Of a stretch of 64,000 bases of DNA, positions 45,158-55,800 are shown one piece after another. Every line of letters begins with the position of its first letter. Positions within the stretch are counted from its first letter, which is position 1. The DNA comes from Cyclospora cayetanensis (lineage: Eukaryota; Apicomplexa; Conoidasida; Eucoccidiorida; Eimeriidae): NCBI RefSeq assembly GCF_002999335.1, contig NW_020312749.1, positions 120,589-184,588 on the forward strand. Reading direction: 5' to 3'. The notes below the pieces were generated by a model that saw only the letters and a list, made by a program, of their open reading frames with translations, made no database searches and was not told the origin of the DNA. A program made the translations under genes and the position numbers.

Positions 45158-48100
45158 ATGGAGAACGGAGATGGCAGCGGCCGAGCCGCTGGCAGCGGAA
45201 GTGGGAGTGGGCGTGGCAACAACACCAGCAGCAGCAGCAGTAGCAGTAGTCAAGCTCCTTTAACGTCGAAGGGAGCCTTCGATTCTCACCTGTATGGCGA
45301 GACGCCCGTGCACCAGTATTTGGCGGAGATTCCAGCGGAGGATGAGCAGCCCACGCCGTTGGGCGCCGTTTTCGGGGAGGATCCGCAGCAGCAGCGCGGA
45401 GGCGTCGGCTCAGTCTCACGGCTGGTGGAAAGCGAGCGTCGAGCCATGCTGGCGACCTCCGGGGGGGAAAGCGAGGCGGCAGCGCTCATGGAGAAGAAGG
45501 CTATTGCTGCAAGAGAAGACACGTATCGGCGCCAGCGGTTCCAGCGCGCCCTGTCTCCTGAGCGTCAAGACCCCTTTGCCGCGGAGGGTGGACGAAGGGA
45601 GGACGTGAGCGCGAGGAGCTACGCAGACGTCATGGTGGAGCAGCAGCTGGATAGGGAGAAACAGGCTGCAGTGAAACAGATCCGAAAGCTCCAGGAGGAT
45701 GCAGCCTTCGCGCAACAGCTGCTGCAGCAGAGGCAGGAGGAGGCGGCTGCAGCGGGGGTGGCAGCGGCAGCGGCAGCCGCTGCAGGAAAGAGGGGCCGGT
45801 GGGATGGCGGGGATCGGCAGCTCACGGAAGCCGAGCGATGGGCGCTGCAGCAGCAGCAGCAGCAAGGCAGCGAAGGCGCTGCAGCAGCAGCAGCCGCTGC
45901 AGCCACACTCGCGAGTCGATGGGATACTCCTCTGCAGGCTGGAGGGCAAGCGCCAGGCTGGGGTGATACGCCTATGGCTTCCGCGGGGGAGCCAGCCGCT
46001 GAGGCGGGGGAGCAAAAGCCAAAGAAGAGAAGCAGATGGGATGCAACTCCTGCGCAGGGAGGCACTGGACAGGTAAGGCGACGCTTTCGGCAAGCCAGCC
46101 TTTTGAGCAGAGAGCCGACTCTTAGGTCGACAGCTTTGCAGTCCTCTCTTTCTCTCCATATCTGCACACCTACATACTTCTATCGGGAAGCCTGACGAGA
46201 AGCATCTCTAGTCAGAACCTCTCCCTTTCCCTTCTTCCGTATTCTTCCCCCTTTCCCTTCTTCCGTATTCTTCTCCCTTTCCCTTCTTCCGTATTCTTCT
46301 CCCTTTCCCTTCTTCTGTATTCTTCTCCCTTTCCCTTCTTCCGTATTCTTCTCCCTTTCCCTTCTTCCGTATTCTTCCCCCTTTCCCTTCTTCCGTATTC
46401 TTCTCCCTTTCTCGTCTTCCGTATTCTTCTCCCTATCCCTTCTTCTTTATTCTTCTCCCTTTCCCTTCTTCCGTATTCTTCTCCCTTTCCCTTCTTCCGT
46501 ATTCTTCTCCCTTTCCCTTCTTCTTTATTCTTCTCCCTTTCCCATCTTCCGTATCCTTCTCCCTTTCCCTTCTTCTTTATCCTTCCCCCTTTCCCTTCTT
46601 CTGTATTCTTCTCCCTTTCCCTTCTTCTGTATTCTTCTCCCTTTCCCTTCTTCTTTATTCTTCTCCCTTTCCCTTCTTCCGTATTCTTCTCCCTTTCCCT
46701 TCTTCCGTATTCTTCTCCCTTTCCCATCTTCCGTATTCTTCTCCCTTTCCCATCTTCCGTATTCTTCTCCCTTTCCCTTCTTCTTTATTCTTCTCCCTTT
46801 CCCTTCTTCTGTATTCTTCTCCCTTTCCCTTCTTCTGTATTCTTCTCCCTTTCCCTTCTTCTTTATTCTTCTCCCTTTCCCTTCTTCTTTATTCTTCTCC
46901 CTTTCCCTTCTTCTTTATTCTTCCCCCTCTTGTGCCTTTGCTCCCAAGGCTCTGTCGAGGAGGGGCGGGAGGCACCTGTGTGTACAGCCTCCTTCGCGCT
47001 TCTGGGAAGTGGAGCTCGAGACGGCCGACCAGCGCAATGCCTGAGGCGATTCCGCTATTGTTGCCACCGCCACGTGTGCGTTGCGTTTCGCAGGAAACAC
47101 CCACACCAGGCCAGTGGGGTGCAACTCCGCTGGTTGCGGGTGTCGGCGGGCAAACGCCTTTGCAGATGAAGAAAAGGAGTCGGTGGGATGCAACACCCCT
47201 TCCAGGAGGGAACCAGGGAGAGGAGGCTTCCGGAGTCGGATCCGCGATGGCTACCCCCTTGACGGGAGCGAGGCTTGCCGACGGATCCGACACTGGGCTC
47301 GCCACGCCAGGCCTTGCGCAGACTCCTGGCGCGACACCCATGACATCGGGGCTTACGCCTGGTGCCACGCCACTCGCCATGACAGGTGGGTGCTCCTGCC
47401 TTCTTACGCCTGCCTGCTGCTGCTTTATTACGCCTGCCTGCTGCTGCTTTATTACGCCTGCCTGCTGCTTTATTACGCCTGCCTGCTGCTGCCTTTTATG
47501 CCTGCTCCTGCCTTATTACGCCTGCCTACTCCTGCCTTCTTATGCCTGCCTGCTGCTGCCTTTATTACGCCTGCCTGCTGCTGCCTTTTTATGCCTGCCT
47601 GCTGCTTTATTACGCCTGCCTGCTGCTGCTTTATTACGCCTGCCTGCTGCTGCTTTATTGTGCCTGCCTGCTGCTGCTTTATTGTGCCTGCCTGCTGCTG
47701 CCTTTTTGTGCCTGCTGCTGCCTTTTTGTGCCTGCTGCTGCCTTTTTGTGCCTGCTGCTGCTTTATTACGCCTGCCTGCTGCTGCTTTATTACGCCTGCC
47801 TGCTGCTGCCTTTTTATGCCCGCTGCTGCTTTATTACGCCTGCCTACTCCTGCCTTCTTATGCCTGCCTGCTGCTGCTTCATTGTGCCTGCCTGCTGCTG
47901 CCTTTTTGTGCCTGCTGCTGCTTTATTACGCCTGCCTGCTCCTGCCTTATTACGCCTGCCTGCTGCTGCCTTTTTGTGCCTGCCTGCTGCTGCCTTATTA
48001 CGCCTGCCTGCTGCTGCTTCATTGTGCCTGCCTGCTGCTGCCTTTTTGTGCCTGCTGCTCCTGCTCTCTCCCCCCTCTCCCCTTCTTCCCTTCGCGGGTG

Positions 48101-51100
48101 ACTTCGGCAGCACGTTTGTCCGGCGGCTTCGCATAGAATCCAGCTGCTGACTGCGCCTTTGCCTCGCTCTCGCGCTCCCGTGGTTCTGTGCCTTCAGGTT
48201 TGGGGACGACGCCCATGACGCCAGGGACCCCCCTGCAGACTCCCGAGCAGCTGCTGGCTTTGCGCTTGCAGCAGGAGTTCGATGAGCGCAACCGATATCT
48301 GACTGACGAGGAGCTGGACAGGATCATGCCGAGCGAGGGTTACGAGATCGTGCAGCCCCCCAGCGACTACAACCCCCCACCCACCTCGGCAGCAGTGGCG
48401 GCAGCGCGCGCTCGACAGCAGGCCCTTGCTGCCTCAGGCATGGCGCCCGCAACGCCGGGTATTTCCTCCGCGGCAACGCCGCTGGGTGTAACGCCCATGT
48501 ACGTCATGCCTGAGGAGGGGGGCATCTCCGTCAAGGCGTTAGATCCGACGGGATCGCTGCTCGATCCCCAGGGTCTGGGGGAGGCATCAGGGGGGGTCCA
48601 GATGAAGGCGGAAGACTTTCACTTCTTTTCGAAGCTTTTTGAGGAGAAGCCGGAAGACCAAATGACTCAGGAGGTGAGTCTTGCACGGTGGCCGTTTGAG
48701 CCATGACAGCGGAGGCAGCTGGCGGCCGGAGTCGCGGAAGGATTCGCTGCTGCAGTGTGCAGTTCTATGCCTTTCGCATATTTTTGACGCGGTGTGTGCA
48801 TGCACATCAGCAGGGTTTGCACGCGCATGCGTGGGGGAAGCCCTCTCGCTTCCCATGCCTGTGTGTCGGATTGGTTGCAAAAAAATAGCCCGCCTTCTCT
48901 GCCTCGCCATCTTATCGCCGTGTTCGGACGAGTGCGTGCTGCGTCTGACATCGTCTTAGGAGGTGAAAGAAAAGAAGATTCAACTGCTGCTTCTCAAGAT
49001 CAAGAACGGAACGCCGCCTCTCCGTCGATCTGCTTTGCGCGTCTTGACGGAGAAGGCCAAGGAGTTTGGCGCTGCGGCGCTCTTCAACCAGATTCTGCCG
49101 TTAATGATGCAAACAACGCTGGAGGACCAGGTTCGTCGAGGGTCCAAACACAGCTGCGTACATGCGCGCGAATGTACACGTGCAGAGCCATGGGAATAGG
49201 CATGTATATAGGCTCATCTATACACCGCAGAATCTGGAGATTCGCTTGTGCTTTGATGATGTGTATAATGTCTCCTGCCCATGGTCGCTGCTCTTGCATC
49301 TCAGGAGCGCCACTTGCTGGTAAAGGTCATTGACCGTGTCTTGTACAAGCTGGACGATTTGGTGCGCCCTTATGCGCACAAGATTTTGGTCGTCATAGAG
49401 CCTCTGCTAATTGACGAGGATTATTACGCACGCATTGAGGGGCGCGAGATCATCAGCAACCTCGCGAAAGCTGCAGGGCTCGCCACCATGATCGCCACCA
49501 TGAGACCGGATATCGACCACCCGGATGAATACGTCCGAAACACAACCGCCAGGTATGTGCTGCTCCACGTCATGAAACGAAAACTTTTGTTTTCTTCATG
49601 CTTTCTTGTACTGCCAGCCCGCGTCTTGTAAGAAAACGCGCTACGGGTCTGATGGTGGAAGGTTCCATGCCGCACCACTTGAATCAGACGCAGGCGAAAA
49701 AGGGGGCGCCCCCCAAGCGCATTTTTGGGAGGAAAGGGCCCGTTGCTGCGTATTGTGCTGCATTTTGATGACCGATTTTATTCCTTTCCGCCTGCACATA
49801 CACCACGGCGGCTTCTTGGCATTAAGCCAGCCTGTGCGCCGCCCTGTCGCGATCCTGGATGGCCGCAAACTGAACAGGACGTGAATTTGAGGGCTCATGG
49901 CATTTAGCCGCCGCATTTCGGGAGGAAGCAGAGTCTCTCATTTTGTGGACGTGCTGTTTCTGCTTCGCAGGGCGTTCGCCGTCGTGGCTTCTGCCTTGGG
50001 TGTTCCCTCCCTGTTGTTGTTTCTGAAGGCCGTATGCCAGAGCAAGAAGTCTTGGCAGGCACGCCACACGGGCATCAAGATCATCCAGCAGATCGCGATC
50101 CTCTTGGGGTGTGGGGTGCTCCCGCACTTACGGCAGTTTGTTGAAATTATTCAGCACGGCTTGGACGACCCGGTTCTGAAGATCAAGACGGTGACGGCGC
50201 TGGCACTCGCTGCGCTTGCCGAGGCGGCAGCCCCTTACGGCATTGAGGCGTTCGATTGCGTCCTGCGTCCGTTGTGGAAGGGCATTGGTGAAATAAAGGG
50301 GAAAAGTTTGGCAGCATATTTGAAAGCTATTGGGTCCATTATTCCGCTTATGGACGCCTACCACGCGAGCTACTATACACGAGAAGTTATGGTGATGTTG
50401 GTGCGGGAGTTCGAGACGAACGACGAGGAAATGAAGAAGATTGTGTTGCGGGTGGTGAAGCAGTGTGTGGCGACTGAGGGTGTGGAGGGTGAATACATTC
50501 GTACTGACATTATTCCACCCTTCTTTTCGAAGATGTGGCTCGTGCGAAATGCCCTCGACAGGCGCACAGCGAAGCTCCTAACGGAAACAGCCACGGAGCT
50601 CGCCTCGAAGGCTGGGGGGGCACATGTGATCAAATTTATTGTGGACGATCTGAAGGATCCTAGCGAACCGTTTAGGAAGGTGACGTTGGAGACCATTGAA
50701 CAGATCATAGTCAATGGGGGCGTCACGGATGTTGACGGGCGGCTGGAGGAGCAGTTGATTGATGGGCTCTTGTATGCGTTCCAGGAGCAAACTACTGAAG
50801 ACACTGCTGTGCTTTTAAACGGCTTTTCCACAATTGTGAACGCGCTCTCCGTGCGCGTAAAGCCTTATCTTCCCCAGATTTGTGGTGTAATTCGCTGGAG
50901 GCTCAACACCCCGTCGGCCAAACTCAGGCAACAAGCTGCAGACCTGGTGGCAAGGATTGCGACCGTCATGTTTAAGAGCGGAGAAGAGCAGATGCTGGGG
51001 CATCTGGGTCTGTTTCTCTACGAGTATCTGGGAGAGGAGTACCCCGATGTCTTGGGGAGCATCCTTTGCGCCCTAAAGGCCATTGTAAACGTTATCGGCA

Positions 51101-52819
51101 TGAACAAAATGACGCCGCCTATAAAGGACTTGCTGCCGCGGCTGGCGCCCATTTTGAAAAACAGGCACGAGAAAGTGCAAGAAAATCTCATTGACTTGAT
51201 TGGCCGCATTGCAGACAGAGGGGGCGACTTGGTTTCCCCTAAGGAGTGGGATAGGATCTGTTTCGACCTTCTTGACTTGCTCAGGGCGCAGAAGAAGAGC
51301 ATTCGGAGGGCCACAGTAAACACCTTTGGTTATATCGCGCGGACTATTGGTCCCCAGGACGTTTTGGCCACTCTGTTGAATAATCTAAAAATGCAGGAAA
51401 GGCAGCTGCGTCTCTGCACTACAATCGCGATTGCCATTGTGGCAGAAACCTGCTTGCCGTACTCTGTGTTGCCTGCCCTGATCAACGAGTATCGCGTGCC
51501 GGAGCTTAACATCCAGAATGGTGTCCTTAAAACGCTTAGTTTTATGTTTGAGTACATCGGCGAAATGGCGAAAGATTACATCTACACCGTCACACCTCTT
51601 CTGGAAGATGCACTTATGGACAGGGACCTTGTTCACAGGCAAACGGCCGCTTGGGCCTGCAAGCATCTAGCACTTGGTAGCTCACTTATATCCGTGTATT
51701 TACTTATTTGCTTGTTGCCTAGCGGGAATGATGGAACTCTGTGTAGTGTGGTCTGAAGCCTTGGGATGTGCACTTAAGAATCGACAGTTGCGTTGCATCT
51801 CGCTTATTGTTGTTGCAGTGGGATGCTCATCGAATTTAGGCCCTCTATTCAAGTACGGTTGTAACGTAAAAATTGTTTGTGGTTTGACTGCAGGAGTGCA
51901 TGGGTTGAGCTGCGAGGACGCCCTGACGCATTTGTTCAACTACGTGTGGCCCAACATCTTCGAGGTGTCTGCGCATATGGTTCAAGTTCGTCTATGAAAT
52001 GCTACCTACTTCTATGCAGGGGTTCTGTTGGCTAGATAATAGGGGTAGAAAATCTGCTGTGCTGGGAAGTCGTTTTTCTAGATAGGCTACGCGACCTTGA
52101 CTATATATAATTGGAAAGCGGTGCGTGCTACTCTAGTTGGTTCCAATTTTTGAATATCTTACATGCAGCTGGCTTTGGAGTAGCTTTGTCGGTGTGGAAT
52201 GACTTGGGCGCTTGCACACTGTCAGAGCCCTCTGCTTATTCTTGTGTTGCTGTATATTCCAGCGCATTGTTTGTTATTGCTTGCCGACTCAGGCGTTTTT
52301 CGATGCGGTGGATGGCATGCGCGTCGCCATCGGGCCGGGCGTGGTATTCAGATACGTCATTCTGGGGTTGTTCCACCCAGCGCGCAAGGTGAGTGGCGCC
52401 CTTCGAACGAGCTCTTTAAATAATGACTGGATCAGATGCTTGCGAGTACGAATTAGTACTTGGTTTGCACGTGTTACTTGCAAAATGAACATGGGTAGGT
52501 GGAGGTTCTAAACAGCGGGTAGCCGAAAAGTTGCTAAGGTTTCTTTCCATCACACGGTTTTCATTAATAGAGAAATACACGGATGAAGGAGATATTGAAC
52601 GAAAAGCGAAAATAAGGGAACCAAGAAGCAGGGAACGCAATAGCGCATGACTATTGTAATGTTTCTTTACTATTGCTGTGTCAGGTACGCGAGGTCTACT
52701 GGCGGGTGTACAACAACGTTTACATTGGACACCAGGATGCAATGGTTGCTTTCTTTCCGAAACTCCCTGACTATGAGAAACACTCCTTTGCTCGGCCAGA
52801 GCTGGAAATGGTGATTTAA
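45158..52819 (+). CDS. SF3B1: splicing factor 3B subunit 1 (SF3B1/SAP155)
   Basis: U2 snRNP subunit that clamps the branch-point duplex during spliceosome assembly in the nucleus. Exons 45158-46072, 47094-47385, 48198-48673, 48960-49130, 49305-49552, 49971-51676, 51894-51985, 52293-52388 and 52685-52819 close in phase (1376 aa; human about 1304). The N-terminal 560 residues are disordered with RWD-TP-type motifs ([25 protein letters not shown]), many TP pairs, and Gln/Ala runs absent from most orthologues. The ULM/TP region is followed by [20 protein letters not shown] repeats fill about 565-1376 and are near-identical in blocks to other eukaryotes ([60 protein letters not shown]). An N-terminal exon upstream of 45158 is possible. 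Introns 1 and 2 each hold a large minisatellite. Confidence 0.97.
46212..46925 (+). repeat. 26-bp polypyrimidine minisatellite in SF3B1 intron 1
   Basis: About 27 tandem copies of a 26-bp unit, CTCCCTTTCCCTTCT followed by TCCGTATTCTT. The main variants are CCG/CTG/CTT and CCC/CAT. The sense strand is almost all pyrimidine, and no AG dinucleotide occurs from about 46,217 to 46,946. Confidence 0.95.
47397..48060 (+). repeat. CTG-rich minisatellite in SF3B1 intron 2
   Basis: Tandem units of about 20-24 bp, TGCCTGCTGCTGC followed by TTTATTACGCC, CTTTTTATGCC or CTTTTTG. It fills most of the intron 47386-48197. All three plus frames stay open across it, including the one continuing from exon 2. 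Confidence 0.95.
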
Positions 52820-55800
52820 CCTAGGCACAATCGCAGCTGATGGGCAGTAAGAGGACAAATATTGATATTAGAAAGGACAAGTCGAGTTCACAAGAATGAA
52901 AGGAAAGGTTAACGGCCGCTTACAGGACTGGAGACGAGAAGCTACGCTGAGGCGCCCTTCTATTTGCAGCTTCCACAAATGGGCTTCGGTACAATACGCT
53001 ACTTCAACTGACGGACAGTTCCTCTTCCCTCATCTGCCTGGAATGAACTGGTTGCAACCAAGGAAGCCAGCTAGCAGTTTGGTTTTACCATACAATTATG
53101 GTAGCTAGTCACTTTAGCTAGGCCTCATGGCTCCCTCCACAGACTTAGATGCCTTGGTTCCATGACGGTAGGTAGCTATACTTGCATGCCGCAAGTTACT
53201 AACTCGGGCTGGCGTTTCGTGGTGTAGTCTGAAGTTTAATGCCTTTTCTTTCGCGAGCAATCCCGACGATTGGGCAGTGGAGTGTCATGGCAATGGCAGA
53301 CACTCGGCAGAGCATACACCTGACCTTTTGTCTGATGCGGGATGCGCTTCCCAAGGCATCAGTACAACTTGGCAACTAAAAACATATTCGCTTTATTCTC
53401 TACCTAGCGGACTAAGTATAGTTGGAAGACGAACAGCAGTAACTCGATTTGGCAGTTTTGATTGCTTCACACACTAGATAATGGAGACGCCTTCACTCTC
53501 AACCAGGTCCTTCGCATCAAGTACCAAGCTACAGTGGGAAGTACCTCACGAGCCAGCTCTCGAAATACTCAGAAGGGCTGAACGCAGAGGTGAATGAGCG
53601 TGTACTCGTATGTAGATTATCGTAGGATTCAAACACTGGATAAATAGAGTTAACCAAACCAGGGGCTCTGGTGTCATTCAATGGGCTGTGATGCTGAATC
53701 GCTCTCAGCCAAACCCGAATGTAGTTTTCTGTATGAGTGTAGCGAAACGAGCACCAACAACGTGGTGCGTGTTTTTTTTACTCCAAATGCAAAAACGACG
53801 ATAGCTGCCACCGCGGCAAGAAGCGGTACCGTTTTGAGCGAACAGCATCCCATGGCGGTCATCTGCAAGAAAAGCCGCGTATATCTCTACGTATCATACC
53901 TCAGAGCCTATGCGCTGCCGCAGCAAATGAGTTCCTCTATTCTTTCTCGTAAAGTGTTTTGCGTGGATGATAGTCTATATCTTGCAAGTGCGACAACCCA
54001 TGCAAGCTTCCTCATGCAGGAAAATCACACCGAAAGAGGCGCAGGTATGCTGCGCTACACCAAGGTCATATGACCCTCAGGATCCTCAATATGACATCCA
54101 ATAACACAGAAGATGTTCTGCTGACGGCGCACCCTAACAGCGTGCAAGAAATGCACAAATGTCGGAGGACGCTATGCAAAGTCGCATCCCAGTCCATGGG
54201 CATTCTTCATGACTAGATACGAGGTCGCAGACTACGCACTACCACAGACAAGAAAGCTCGGAAGTCAAAGGCTTTGAATTTCAAGGAAATAATTAAGGTT
54301 TCAAGGCGTATATCCATGGGTTCCGCCAAGGGTTCAGGAGCAGCTCGGCCGGCACCGACTGGGCACTGGTCTACGTGTGTCTATGTAACCAATGACTACG
54401 CATCTGTTTGGGTGCGGGGTTTGCACCCAGCCAGCAATACCAATAGAAAGAAAAGAAGCACACAGGAGGGGGAGTGTTTTGTTTTTGCGAGTAGTTCTAA
54501 GGTCCCTACAAGAGTCCATAGAATATGTCTAAAAAAAGAACAAAGCTCCTCTTGGAAAGTCTCGGAAACGTATTGTGTGGTGAGTGTAATTTCTCAAGCT
54601 GTACCTCATTCAGCGACGAGGTTGGCTATCGCTTCTTCGGTGGGTTGAATCCAGAGTACACGTAGCACATTTAATGCAATGCCTGGATGTGTACAAAGAA
54701 TTCTACGTCTCCCTGCTAATAATAATGTACGGCTATGTGTGACACAACGACACATATAATTGAGGCCTTCATGCGTTCATAGAAGGTGTAGAGCGGTGTT
54801 TCGTCGCCAAGAGAGCTTGATCTGCAAATGTGTAGTGACAAATGCAAAGCAAGCACCACGTTGACTCAACATGAATTCCGTGGCGAGTTGTGACTTTTGC
54901 TTGCAACTTGCCTTCCTTTTGGTGCCACTTGAGCCCTTTCTCCTAAGCAGCAGTAGCGCAAACAACACCAGGTGGCGCAATAGTCATCTGACTTCCCAAG
55001 GAGGTTGATTCGCAGTTTTTGGTTGTTGCAGCATCTCCTAGCTGCTGGAAGGCATCTTACTGCTTCATTCGGCACGCATCAAACCGCCTGACACCAGTGC
55101 TCCACCCTGAAGCAAGCAAGAGGGCTTTCGAATAGCTTTAATCACCCACATTTTGGTGCCATACAGTACTCTGTATGCAAGTTTGTGCAGGTGCTGAAAC
55201 ATGGCACCATATACTTAATAGGGTCACTCTGACAAAGGACGCTCTGTGGTTTGTGTTTTGTCCATTGAGGCTCAAATGCTGGCGCTCAACATGATAACAA
55301 ACCTGACAGCAGTATCAACTGTGGTTGCAGCACCTTTGTCTGGGCAATAATGCCTCACCGCGTCAAGAGCGAAGTCAGATGGACGCAGGGCTTCCTACCC
55401 CTGTTCAATGGCATTGATATATCCATCAGAGCGAATTGAAGAGTAAAACGTATGTAATGGACCAGGCTATTCCCTTATTAGTATACTTAAGCTTGATGTG
55501 TTCATTTCAAACAGCACAATACTGGATACACCTATTTTTAAATAGTAGTTTAGGGGACAACTCTGCGGTAGCACCTACCTATGTGCAGCGACTCGTCTTG
55601 GCGCCCAAAACTAAATCAAACATTAGTACATAGCATAGAGGGCTAAGGAAGTGACTGGCAATGATGCCCTCCTCTCTGCCTATCAATCTTCGGATTCGGG
55701 TCCTTGCCGCATGAAAAGAGTGGGCTTGGCGACCTTTTAGCTCAGAGCGATAGCGGCAACTGCATGCGCTTGAGAGTGCGTCAAAATGTGTGGCATCAGA

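Noticed and set aside
45416..46167. Minus ORFs of 182 and 247 aa opposite SF3B1 exon 1
   Set aside because: Antisense shadow of the Gln/Ala-rich N-terminal exon.
46212..46727. 171-aa minus ORF of Lys/Glu/Arg repeats
   Set aside because: Artefact of the 26-bp polypyrimidine array read on the other strand.
46212..48060. Regularly spaced repeats resembling a CRISPR array
   Set aside because: Units are contiguous and lack unique spacers; the context is a eukaryotic intron.
46932..48150. Three overlapping plus ORFs of 254-389 aa rich in Cys, Leu and Ala
   Set aside because: Only 47094-47385 is SF3B1 exon 2; the rest is intronic repeat. Kept only as an intron-retention finding.
53674..54073. Overlapping 130-aa plus ORF and 64-aa minus ORF with a hydrophobic stretch
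   Set aside because: Mutually overlapping, no splice or homology support for either strand.
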